Positions 22,164 through 32,839 of a stretch of DNA of 64,000 bases are shown here, in pieces. The notes under the pieces are model-generated. The model had not been told where the DNA came from. It saw only the letters and a program-made list of their open reading frames with translations, and searched no databases. Both the position numbers and the translations under genes were made by a program. Each line of letters opens with the position of its first letter. The first letter of the stretch is position 1. The stretch is from Pachyseris speciosa (taxonomy: Eukaryota; Cnidaria; Anthozoa; Scleractinia; Pachyseridae): contig JAEMWC010000218.1 in NCBI GenBank assembly GCA_016490735.1, positions 125,001 through 189,000 on the forward strand, in the 5' to 3' direction.

Positions 22164-22322
22164 AGACCATCCTGCAGTGAATGAGCCCTTACAGGAAGAA
22201 GCGTGGTTGACTCGTTTGAGACCCCGGGTAGCTCTTAGAAAGCCTTAAAGATACACTGAAAACAACTACCATTTATTCCTGGAAGACATTTATTCCTTGT
22301 AAACTGTTTAAAAAAAAGGAGA

Positions 22323-22515
22323 TGTAGTAACATGAAGTATCTAGATAGGCCGCTGACCGAGAGAGTGGATTCGAAACGCATGTAAGTCATCGGGAAGCAA
22401 TTAAAAGAGACTTGTTGTGTTCACGGTATTCTGTTGTTATCTTTATGCCTCACCCGATTTAACAGAAAGGTGCAGTTTTGTAACTTTTTGTTAAGTATTA
22501 AAGCAACAATTAACA
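22323..22515 (+). repeat. 3' LTR of Gypsy element
   Basis: Starts TGTAGTAACATGAAG after the polypurine tract and probably ends ...CAATTAACA. The 3' end is inferred, because no second LTR is available for comparison. Confidence 0.5.
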
Positions 22516-22516
22516 A

Positions 22517-25436
22517 TTAGGCAGCAAACTTTCCATCACTCTTAATGCTGTCAGCATACTTTCTCAGGAGTGGATGAATGTCATACATCAACTCCTTTGC
22601 TTCTCGATTGACTACAAAAACAATTGCACTAGTTTGCAAACCCTCAAGCTGTGCTACAGCCTCTGCTGGTTTGATACAGAGATCTTTTGCTGCAGTAGAC
22701 ACAGTAAAGGGGCCACAAAACAGATTGACACTGTTAACTCTTTCAAACTGTCAGATGGGATCGTATTGAACATTTCTTTCATCACAGATTCCTCACTTCG
22801 ATCACCTCCTTGTTCCAGATCAAATGGTTTCTCTTCACTATCCTCTTCTAGCTGTGATTTCATAGGCATGTCAGCATTCTCCTTGGTAGCCATGTGGATC
22901 AATTTTTCAAGTTCATGAATCAGATCACTGGGAGCTTTCCTTCCCTGTTGTAAAATAGCTCGAACTCTTTTTCTGTTGCACACAGCAACTAGCTTTTCCT
23001 GCAGTTCTGTATTCAGATCTGACATCCCCTCAGGGAACAGAATTTTTTCTGAGTCATAATCTTTAAGTGGATGCAATTCATGATCAGCCTTGTATCATTC
23101 AATTGAGTCCTTGATGTTAGAATTAGTACTCTTAATAATCGCATCTTTCCATTGTCATCACATTCTGAAAGCTTCCCCGAGAACTACACAAAAGCTATCC
23201 TCCAGTTCTTACCTTACTTCCCCTGTCCTAGAGTGAACTGCTCGACATTGTCAAGAAGGAATGGCTTGGGCTGGCCACCGCTGTATTTCACACTGCAGTG
23301 CTTAAAAATAGACAGTCAATGGCTGCATGTGGCTACTGCTGAAGCTTTTTCATTTTCACGAGAAAGCGATTCGAAACGTTTGTCAGTTGTTTGATGTTTG
23401 AGCTGCGTCACTCGATTCACGCAAGGCAAGCTGTTTACATCTAGCGCGTATTACGTTATCTGATCAGAGAATTTTTTTCGAAATTTACCCGTGTATACAA
23501 TGCGCAACAGTATATAATTCGCATCCTATTTTTGAAGCCAGTTTTCAAAAAGTAGAATAAATAGCAGTATACTTATCCGTAAATACCGACCATCCGTTCA
23601 GAGATGGGTTTATATCTACTCGCGAAATACAACTTTTTTTGCCGGTGTGAGTAAAGTCATCGGTTTCAAAATAACTGTCATCCTTTCTAGCTAAAAAGTT
23701 TATTTATCTGATTTTAAAAAGCTTTCGATCACTTTTCGGTTGATCACATTGGTCTAGTACCAAAAGACGGGCTTGTTGTGTTTCGCGTGCTGGGAAAACT
23801 ATTTTATCTAATAAGAATAGCGTATTGTGAGAATGATCCAGACGCCTGTAGAAGGAATACTCTTATACCCATAGGCTCTTCGCGGTTGCTGTGTAAACAT
23901 TTTCGCTTTCATTCACTTACAAAATGAAGCATCCAAATGTCTTTTCACGCATCCGATGCTGGCCGAAAGGTAAGAAATAGTCGTGAAGTGATTCAATTAA
24001 GCGTAACGCGGCGAGAAAGAAAGATATGAATCATCACTTGTCAAATGCGCCTCTGACGATTTTCACGGTCAAAAGATTTTGAATCTTCGACAGCCTTTAA
24101 AAAATATAGCTCATTTATACCGTCTTCGAAGTGAGCTGCTGTACTTCACAGCTTCGAGCAAAGTAATTTTGAACAAACTGTGCGCCGCGTCACCATATGC
24201 AAATAAATGAGTGTGTTGATTTCGTGTTATGCAAATTTTTGGCATCCGCTCGCAGTTCATCCAGTCGCTTTAGTGCGTTTTGTCATCCAATTTCATCTCG
24301 CCGATGGACTTTTTTGCTGGAATTCGAGAACACTTTGTTTACATGCGCTAACAGAAGTTTTAACGTCTCACCTACCCAGCCCACATATGAATGTCAAAGA
24401 AAGAAATACCCAGCGTTATCTGATAGGAGATTTTATTGGAATCTTCGCTTATTTAGTACAACACTCATCTGTTGTCTAATGCAAAGAAATACATCGGAAT
24501 AAAGTAAAATAATCATCGGATAAAGTTGCCCATCAATACAAAGAATAAGTTTAACTGCGAATTCACACTATCAGTGGAGTTTTAATATTCAACACAAGCT
24601 TAAGGGGGGAGTCTGGTTGAAATTTAGAGTTGAATTACATCTCACCAACCGAAAAAGAGTCTTTCAATCTGTATTCTTTATGCTACTCTTATTTTGTCCT
24701 GTGGAAACAATTCTCGCAAACAAACAGCAAGCTAAAACCCTGCTGTATCGCTGGACGAAAAACAAACACAAACGCGTCATTCCAACCTATGACTGCCGAC
24801 TCTGATCTCCGAACACTTGCCGAATTACTAAACTTAACTTAACACACGGAGGTCATAACGTAGAGCCTACGTTGCATAGCAACAGTAGCCACAAAAATTC
24901 TATCAACAACATAACTCAAGCTCATGGGGTAGCCAACAAGCACAGTTAGACCAAGGTTCGTCGTCATGTTAAAATAAATTGTTTTCATGTCTTTAGATTC
25001 TCTCAAATCGAAAATGTACCACTTTCCTCGCCATTTTGAACAAATGACCTTTATGAGCGTTATACCTACTCCAGCCGAGCCGTGCAAGTTGACAACTGCT
25101 GGTTGCCCTGTTTCATGCTTTCCCACAATCTTCCTCAAATAGTCATTCACAGCTCCCTCTCCGGATCAGCTTGAGGTGGACGAAGTTTCCTGAATTTGAC
25201 TTCGGAGCGAAAAACTTTCTGATAAGGTTAAGTTTCGTGTTCGACACGTATCCCAGTCTGCGTAAAAGACCCAAACAGGACAGAACATCTTGATTTTCTA
25301 GCGAGTCGGATTGCTTTCTATAAATCCTTTTTGACGACTACACAACATCCTCTGATTCCCCTGGAGAAAACTTCGAAGATATCTCTCTAAAAGGTTGATT
25401 TAACTCATGTGAACTTTTTACAATTTTGGACGCCAT
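22517..25436 (-). pseudogene. DED-NB-ARC (NLR-like) pseudogene
   Basis: A decayed relative of the gene at 49989-54023. ATG at 25436 (MASKIVKSSHELNQ) begins a death-effector-like domain (ENQDVLSCLGLLRRLGYVSN) interrupted by a TAG. After a shift near 25153 comes the P-loop region (VVNLHGSAGVGITLIK), in which the Walker A lysine is isoleucine. About 1.5 kb of unrelated sequence (about 23370-24890) then separates this from Walker B (KPFLLDNVEQFTL, about 23215-23260), the LTSR sensor at about 23110, and a winged-helix part to YDIHPLLRKYADSI near 22560, with at least two more shifts (about 23090 and 22715). The TPR part is absent and a Gypsy LTR abuts the 3' end. Nucleotide binding and signalling are lost. 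Confidence 0.8.
23370..24890. other. Insertion inside the NLR-like pseudogene
   Basis: This stretch separates Walker A and Walker B segments that are about 45 codons apart in the intact gene. It has no recognisable protein; small open frames at 24197-24842 show no domain. I could not find clear terminal repeats, so it may be a degraded mobile element or intron-like sequence. Confidence 0.4.
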
Positions 25437-25682
25437 CTTTGAGTTCGCAGCTAACCACAATACTGAGGCGCAAGCCGGAAGTACTTAGTCTTCCTCAGTC
25501 GTGAAAAAAAAAGTCACGCGAAGTTGTTGCAAGTCACGAACGCTTATTCTTTGGGTTACAGCGAGAAAGAAAGCTAGTCAACCCAAGAACAGGGGAGAGG
25601 AAAGCGGAAAACAGGTTACAGGACATGTCGTTGTTTTTGTGTTTGTTTTGTTTGTTTGTTTCTGTCGTTGATGTTTTGCTTT
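25437..25682. other. Upstream flank of NLR-like pseudogene
   Basis: Lies 5' of the pseudogene ATG on the minus strand and ends at the TAA duplication of the next MITE. A GTTTGTTTTG-rich stretch is present; no promoter motif can be assigned. Confidence 0.3.
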
Positions 25683-26522
25683 TAATGCACCTACCAATGG
25701 TTTGCCCCAGGATGGGGTGGGGGTGAGGGTGCAACCCAGAGGAACTTTGACTTTTTCAGGTTTTCAAATGTCAATTTTCCCACCCTTGGGTCTCCATTAC
25801 AAGTCAAATTCCCACCTCTAGGGACCATGGACCCTATTTCTTGCAGACAAAAATATCGAAAGGTAAGATTATTTACTAAAGCACTACTTGTCATTGTTTC
25901 GCGAGATTTGACACAGGGTTTTGGATTCACTTCTATGTCACGCCTGGAATAGGTCGTAATCCGCTTTCACCCAACTGATGTTTGTAACTGAGGTCCAGAA
26001 TTAACCAGAATTTCATTTCCTTTGACATTTGGAGTACTGTATACTAGCAAATCTATAAACACAAAGAGTATCGAAAACTTGTGGTAGGGCGGCATCCAGT
26101 GAAGACATGTAAGTAGGAAGTGAATTTTGATCTAAATGAGCTTTTGTACGAATATTGCTTCTCAAAGCTGAAGGGAAAATACCTTACACATAGTGTGTTA
26201 TTAGAAAGTTAAAGACAGAGCACTGGTGGGCATTAACAACATTTTCGCTAAAAACAAAAAGCAACATGATACTTTTTACCTTTCGTTCAGCCATCCTTGG
26301 ACGCGAGGAAATCGCTGAAATGCCTTCTGGGTATTTTCCAAGATGGCGGAACACTCACGCATTCCCAGGTCCTCTCTACTTTTCAAGATGGCAGTAAAGT
26401 CAAATTTCCCATTCTGGGGACCATTGTGGATGTCAAAATCCCCACTCACGTGCACTTTACGAAGTCTAATTCCCGGAGGTTGCCCCATTGATGGGTGGGG
26501 CAAACCACTGATAGGTGCATAA
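25683..26522. mobile_element. Non-autonomous DNA transposon, TAA target duplication
   Basis: TGCACCTACCAATGGTTTGCC at 25686 is matched inversely by the right end, which reads GGCAAACCACTGATAGGTGCA up to 26519 (about 18 of 21). TAA occurs on both sides (25683-25685 and 26520-26522). A 3 bp TWA-type duplication is typical of PIF/Harbinger elements. The 834 bp interior has no transposase frame; subterminal sequences (GTCAATTTTCCCACCC near the left, GTCAAATTTCCCATTCTGGG near the right) are partly repeated. Family assignment is inference from the duplication length. Confidence 0.65.
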
Positions 26523-26858
26523 TTGAAAAGTTTCCATGACCACTCGAAAAGGACACCGGCTTACAAGTGGAGCTAATCAAACTGTGCTTGAAGAACAAGT
26601 TTGAACTTGCGTGAACGTATAGCGCAAGACTGGGAAGAAATAAAACCCTACCAGTCAAAGTAAACTCAGGCTGAAGGGTGTTATCTCAATACAGGAGCTA
26701 AAATGCTCATTTCCAGGAGGGTTATAAAGGGTATTTTCGTGAACCGTGAAATGTGAAATGGCCTTCAGATGACTCAGATTGTCCTCGTAAAACGTGATCA
26801 TGGTAATCACTATGAGCCGTTATTTTTGACAATAATTATCCGTCAAATGACAATTAAT
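26523..26858. other. Non-coding spacer
   Basis: No coding region, tandem repeat or structured element recognised. Confidence 0.35.
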
Positions 26859-26906
26859 AGCGGAGCTCCAGCGGCCCGAAGGGCCGCGAAGCGGAGCACC
26901 ATACCT

Positions 26907-26938
<32 letters not shown>

Positions 26939-28554
26939 AAAATGACTAGCGGTATTGCTCGTGGGCGCGCACGACGACGACGGTGGAGTTGCCCAATAAC
27001 TAATAATATCCTAATAATAATCATAATAATCCAACATGGCGGCCATACTCCACCTGGCCCAGCTGACCAGCTAGTTTACAGCGTAAGTCTTTGATACTGG
27101 ACATCCATCTTATAGCCAATTGACACCTGTCAAAACAAGGTATCCGCTGACCAGTGTCACGTGACCATATCGCGGGCTCAAGTTGAGACCTCATCGAGGT
27201 CAGCTGTTTTTTTGAAGTTGACCGCTGACCAGGTTCTTGCTTTCGATTTGATCGCAGGCTCAAGCCAGGTGTGGGACACCCAAACCAAATCGAGGCTTAA
27301 TTTTTCGCGCGCTTTCTGCGGCTCGTAATTTCACATTCACTTGGTTTCTTCAGTTTGAGCAAAACAACTTCATCGTCTTCGATCGAAGTTTGTCTTTAAA
27401 TTCGCGTAAAAAGCATAAAAATCAAGAACTTGTCAAAAGATACTCCGGAACGTGAATTTTCAAGTGATGAAGGGAAGAGCGATTTTTCTCAAGAAAAGCT
27501 TCAAACTTGGATCGATTAAGCGGTTGAAAACAGTATAATTGAACGCTTCAAGGGCTTTCACTTTACCGCGGTATCTTACATCTCACTAAGAAAGGTCACT
27601 TAACAGTTCTCCTGTGTTAATGGGAGGAACGAGTAGCTCAAACTCTGTGGAAAAAGCTCTTTCTTTGGACAAACCGTTTGCTATTTTTGCGGATGCTTGT
27701 TTTTACTTTACTGAAGCTTAAGTATTTTCAAGTGGTAGAAACCTCTACAACACAGCGCAGGACAGTGAGGTAAATTAAATAAATAGAAGCTTAACATTTA
27801 GTTTAATCGTTGTTACTTTTGTTCAGGGTGAAACTTGTATTTTTCTCTCGAATGGATATAAATAACAATCATCTGTACTCGTTTTGGACGCAAAGAAGTA
27901 GTTAAATTGTTTGTTTGTTTTTTGTTACGTTGTTTTCTTTGCAAGCTAACGAGTGTTTTTACTCGGCTTGGCTGACTGTTTTTCGACCTTGGTACCTCAA
28001 CAGCGTTAAGAAACTTTTGCCCTTATCTTAATAACACATAATCACAATGAGTCCTCGTAAAATTAAGCATTAAAACTCGAGTAAAAAAAAAGCCGATCAA
28101 ATGCATGTGCATGTGCACGTCTCAAAATCTGACATAAAGTTGTCAAAATTTGAAAAACGTTATAGAGATCTTCGTCGAAAGCGGCCTGTAAACAACAATA
28201 TTAAGTTTCGCCGTCTGTAAACATGTCGTCTTAATTTGTTTGAAACGGTAAGAATCAGCGTTTGGATGTTAAAAACACCGAAATGGGTTGACAGGCTGGG
28301 CTGGCTTTGATAAATTTATATTGGACGGGTCTGCGAGAGAAATGCCGGTGTGGTTTGGCAAGCGCTTTCTTCGTTAACTCGATGACGCTTTGCCACTGAG
28401 AATCATTAATTGAAGAAGGTTCTTCGCAAGACATGGTAATACCAGTAAAACTATCAAAGCTCTTTAGCGTTTTGTGTCAGCCAAGGAAAGATTTTGTGGG
28501 AAATGGCGCTATTATTCAGCTCTGTCGCGTTCCGAGTGATTGCTGCCTGCCTCA

Positions 28555-28985
28555 GCGATTCCTGTTGACTGCTCTAAACGATCAGGTGTGGACCTCTTTT
28601 TGTCATTTCTACGGACATTTATGTCAAAATTGCTAAGCAATTTTGGTTACTTGTCTAATTTCTCCACCCTCTCCAAGAATCTTCGAAGAAATGTTATTCG
28701 TATTCTGCTTTGTTTTCTTGTAATACTTGTGTTTGTTGTTCTGTTGTTTCTGAACCGCGGTCAATTCCTGTTGACTGCTCTTAACGATCAGTTTTTACCC
28801 TTTATTGTCTTTTCTACGGGCATTTATGTCAAAATAAATACCGATTTTTCTAGACTAATCAGTACAAGCTATTATTATTACAAGTTAGTCTTGTTTAATT
28901 TCTCCACCTTCTCCTTCTTCCAGCAAAACACTCGCATCGTACTTTGTTCGCTTGTAGTGTTTGTTTTTTTTAATCCGCTTTGAAT
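28555..28985. repeat. Tandem duplication of about 210 bp units
   Basis: TTCCTGTTGACTGCTCTAAA at 28559 recurs as TTCCTGTTGACTGCTCTTAA at 28765, each followed by ACGGRCATTTATGTCAAAAT and a TTTAATTTCTCCACC segment. Two diverged direct copies are therefore present. The open frame 28540-28983 runs through both but is low-complexity and hydrophobic, with no family match. Confidence 0.55.
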
Positions 28986-29309
28986 TCCGTTACGCTTTCA
29001 TATGAAAGTAGTTAGGACTCTCGAATGTCTGTATTTTTTTTGTAAACGTTTGCTATCGAAAACTCTTCGTTTTCCCTGCTGCTGCTCAGTTGTTTTGGAC
29101 ACAAATTAAACTGGCCCAAATAAAGCCATGCGAAGTTGCTGGGTGAGAGTGTGCAACACCGATTCTAGGCTTGGCCTGGCTAAATATATATATGGCCTTC
29201 AGCTTTTCTTTTTATAATCGCTACATACCAGACTGGAATGGTGTTCCATCGAACATCATGCATGCACCTTCTTTAAGCAGTTTTAAGTCCTATCTATTAC
29301 ATTATTTGT

Positions 29310-29474
29310 GTCAATTTTAAATCAGATGTAGCTTGTGAGTGACAAGTATGTAATTTAATTAGGTTAGCGTTGGATTGTATTTCAATTTTACTTCTTTATT
29401 TTTAGTGTCAATCTCAAAGCAGGGTGACTTGTAAGAGACAAATATTTGATTTAATTTGATTAGGTTAGCTTTGG
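29310..29474. repeat. Diverged direct repeat pair
   Basis: GTCAATTTTAAATCAGATGTAGCTTGTGAG... at 29310 recurs as GTCAATCTCAAAGCAGGGTGACTTGTAAGAG... at 29407, both ending near TTAGGTTAGC. A local tandem duplication of about 97 bp is the simplest reading. Confidence 0.5.
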
Positions 29475-29515
29475 GCCACGTATAAATTTCACCACTTAGT
29501 TTTTAGAATGTGTAA

Positions 29516-29950
29516 TACAGTAATAGCCCACGTATAAGAACCAGAATTTTCTAATTTAGCCTAAATAGATTCTTATATAAATGGTACTGAAAGCAAATTT
29601 AGGCTACCAAGGTTCTTAAAATAGGTTCTTAAATTTTCATATGAATTTTATCTGAATATACTATATATATGATAAATATCATCTCATAATACAGTATAAA
29701 TCATTTATTTGTACCATAGAGAAATGCCTATAGGCAGTTCACTGCAGGTACAGTATATGTCCTTAACAAAACATAACAAAGAAACTCATTCAGCAGTTTC
29801 TACCTTTACACTTTTACAGCAACCCCACTGATAAGAACCTAACTTAAAATTTTAGCTTTAAAAGCTTCTTATGTGGAGGGGGCTTAAAATGAAAATTTTA
29901 GCCTAACAGGTTCTTAAAACCCAGGTTCTTATTCGTGGGCTATTACTGTA
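29516..29950. mobile_element. Tc1/mariner-type MITE
   Basis: CAGTAATAGCCCACGTATAAGAACC at 29518-29542 is the reverse complement, with one mismatch, of the right end up to 29948, and TA flanks both sides (29516-29517 and 29949-29950). Interior GGTTCTTA/TAAGAACC words form further pairing. The CAGTA-type end and TA duplication fit Tc1/mariner derivatives. No transposase. A related, damaged copy is at 56737-56884. Confidence 0.75.
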
Positions 29951-31336
29951 TTAGATAATATTCTTTGTATGGGAATTTACTTTCTCCCAATTATTCTCCA
30001 GTCATGCACTTTTTTTTGTATCAACTTAGATGTATTCGCATGACAAAGTATTACTAAACTGAAAGTAAGCTCTTTCTCATTAATGTACACTTCCTTTGGA
30101 CTTCCTTCCTGCATGCAGTCTTTCAATTAATTTTATTCATAGCTGGTCACACCAATCTTGTGGTATGTTTGGATGACATTTGGCGCTAATGTGTAATGGG
30201 ATTTTTGATGTTTGATGAAGTATGTTGTGCAATTTCAAATGTACATGGAGAAATGTGAGACTAATCCTTACCTTTCTTGCAAAATAGAAAATCAAGTTAA
30301 GATTGCTAACACGGATTTCCAGCACTTTTGCTTTGGTGAATCATTACCTTAACTCCTCATACTACATTGTTAATTACCTTGATAGTGATATCAACCAAAT
30401 GCCCAATATTTTATTATCAAGTTGCTTAGTCTTGCACTTGGCTGGCCAGAAATGCAGCTGGATTTCTTTTTGAAAACACTGTAGGTGCATTGATTGATGA
30501 GCTTAATGTCAGCAAGCAGTTTTTTGCGATAGTAAGGTCAAGAAGTAACTGATCAAAAGAAATATCTTGGCCTTAATGCATATCATCTAAATATTTTTAT
30601 TGATTTCCATGTATCTTTCTTTCATAAATTTTTTTGATGCATACATGGAGGATACACAATTTCTGATTTCCAACCGTCTCATGGGAGGCTTTGGATAACT
30701 GAAATTGCATTCATTATGAAGTGATGATCTGAATCACTATATGTCTGATGTCGGATACTGATTCAAAATAGCATTCACCAGGCTTCTCCACCAATTTCTA
30801 GTGGCTCTAAACCATAACTAAGTAGCCTACAGTTAAACGGGGAAACAGACCTGTCCTTAGGTATTGCTCTAACATGTTAAGAAATGTTTTGTTTTAAAAA
30901 TTTATAGATGCAAACTAGCGTTGCAGGTTCTTTTTTACACAAAGTATTAAAGATTATTGTTTTAAAAAAACCTACCTCGATATATATTTTTTTTTGCTTT
31001 TTAACATCTCCAAACTCAATTTGCAAAGGAATTTTTATTACCTTACTGAATAGAATGCTTTTTTTTAGGAGGGGTGGGGGTCCAAATCCGTAAAAGGGGG
31101 TTCATATCTGCTAGCAGTTCTGGACAGGGAGGTCCAAATCTGATCCACAAGCAGATCTGGACTGGAGGGTGCAAATCTGCGGGGGGTCCAAATCCACTGT
31201 GACACTGGCTCAGATCACCTTTCCATACTATTTTTTACAGCCTTGGGTCTGTAGCTTGAGTGAGGTCAGATGGGTGATATGACCAGCACACTATATGTAA
31301 ATGCCAGTAGAAAAAGAATGCTTTTGGAGCTCCGCT

Positions 31337-32047
31337 TTTAGGCTTGGCTAAATATATATATTAGGGTGTATCTTCATCGTGAACTATGATTTTGTTTCGT
31401 GTTTTTTGAATAAAAAAGGAGATGTCCTGTTTTCCGATGTCTACCGCATTAAATCGTGAGCTCCATAATTAAACAATGATTGCAACACGCACATTTTGTA
31501 ACGCAGGATTTACGTGGCTGCACGTATTTGTTTGCTGGTATCTTCGCTGTTCACACATTAATCTGAACGTCATTTGTACTGTATAAAACTAATTCCTTTA
31601 CCTCCATCCCCCTAACACCCTCTTTGAAGGCATTGCATACGTACAGTAATTTTTCTTGGTTCAAAAAAAAGGTGAGAAGCCCAGAAATCGTCCTTACCAA
31701 AATGGAAAGCAGCCTACGTGACTGGCGTCTAAATGGTTTAGCGAGAGTTGCGCTGGCCCACTTTGCTAGTTATCCTAAAGGCCGTAAGTTCTGGTCGAGA
31801 AAAGTAAAAAAAAGATATACAAACAAAAACAAAAGATTTCAGGGTTTGAAAATCTCTAAGAAGGTGACTTTATATCTTAGTGGAAAAAAGAGGAGAGTAG
31901 CAACTGGCACGAATCAGAAGAGACGGAAACAACGAAACGAGTCAATCATAACCAAGTACGAGGGGTTCACTGTCAAAACTCAAAGAAATTATTGATAATC
32001 AGTGGGAAAAACGCCAGATCATGCGGTGTCTCGGTAAATTGAGATTC
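31337..32047. other. Mostly non-coding; unrecognised 123-codon basic frame
   Basis: The plus-strand frame 31624-31995 is rich in Lys and Arg (SGKKRRVATGTNQKRRKQRN) and lacks a recognisable domain or supporting splice or promoter signals. I treat it as chance coding potential in A-rich DNA. Nothing else was recognised. Confidence 0.3.
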
Positions 32048-32254
32048 TTTTCCTTTAGACTGCGAGTAGTCTCTAATTTCGGCGATGGATTGTGGGGCTG
32101 ACGAAAGACACGCGCGCGCGCGAGGTTGCGAGGAGACGCGGCGTGAGGAGAGCAACTCGTGTCGCGTCTCCTCGTAACTTCGCGCTCGCGCGTCTCTCGC
32201 CCACCTTACAATCCGTCGCCGAAATTAGAGAATACTCACAGTCTAGTTTTCCTT
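32048..32254. mobile_element. hAT-type MITE, GC-rich palindrome
   Basis: TAGACTGCGAGTAGTCTCTA...at 32056 pairs with the right end ...AGAGAATACTCACAGTCTAG at 32246 over about 80 bases per arm, with a GC-rich loop (CGCGCGCGCGAGG, GGAGACGCGGCG). TTTTCCTT is exactly repeated at 32048-32055 and 32247-32254, an 8 bp target-site duplication as made by hAT transposases. The 191 bp element has no coding capacity. Confidence 0.8.
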
Positions 32255-32568
32255 TGAAACTGGTGAAAACATCTTTCGGAATATAGGTTATTTTTCATAC
32301 TGAGATCACACTTTTCAGCCCTTATTGCTACTCGTTTCTTCCAAGAAAGTAAGAGAGTGATACACATGAACGCGCATAAAAATTCGTTCTGCTTTCCCCA
32401 TTCCCCGAAGTTGGAAGAAATACCGCTTATTTCTATATAAGCTCTCTTTGAGTGGTTATCTGACCTCCCAGAATGAAAAAAAGGTAGCTCATGGTTTTGA
32501 TTGAGATACCACACAGCCCTCAAAGGCAATGGACATCAAAGTGATCGGGCTATCCACGTGAAAAGTGC

Positions 32569-32839
32569 AGGCTAAGAGGCAGGCAATGCACACATACAGT
32601 CATTAATTCAAGAACTTAGAGAGAGCCAACCTGCAACGTGTTTGTGTTCATTTCACCGCAAAAAAATACGGCCAATTGAACGAATCCTGTCATACCGTCC
32701 TATATCGAAACCGTACGAGTATCCCTGGGATCCCTATTGTTGTTTTGAATTCGAATGCGCGAGGCCGGGTCCAAAAAAAAAGGCTACGAGGCAGGCAATG
32801 CACACATACAGTCATTAATTCAAGAACTTAGAGAGAGCC
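32569..32839. repeat. 59 bp direct repeats, 212 bp apart
   Basis: 32569-32627 and 32781-32839 are almost identical (GGCAGGCAATGCACACATAC then AGTCATTAATTCAAGAACTT). The intervening 150 bases are different sequence. This could be a duplication or the two ends of a small inserted unit. Confidence 0.6.

Larger units (their letters stand above)
18288..22515 (+). mobile_element. Ty3/Gypsy element, 5'-truncated and decayed
   Basis: Lacks a 5' LTR and starts inside gag. It then carries gag, zinc knuckles, protease, reverse transcriptase, RNase H, integrase, a polypurine tract (AAAAAAAGGAGA, 22311-22322) and a 3' LTR (22323-22515). In-frame stops at 18685, 19936, 20825 and 21479, frameshifts near 20262 and 20500, and an internal deletion with a G-tract at 21617-21631 inactivate it. 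It ends next to the NLR-like pseudogene, which it may have truncated. Confidence 0.85.
26859..31336. repeat. Possible large element bounded by AGCGGAGCTCC inverted ends
   Basis: AGCGGAGCTCC (26859-26869) and GGAGCTCCGCT (31326-31336) are exact inverse copies about 4.5 kb apart. The left end continues into a GC-rich hairpin (CGGCCCGAAGGGCCG). No protein domain was found inside, but it contains a mariner-type MITE and internal duplications. The short ends could be coincidental, and no target-site duplication was established. Confidence 0.3.

Noticed and set aside
22574..22918. Plus-strand frame over the NLR-like pseudogene
   Set aside because: Antisense to a clearly homologous NB-ARC C-terminal region.
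31624..31995. 123-codon basic protein
   Set aside because: No domain, no splice or polyadenylation support, A-rich composition; probably chance.
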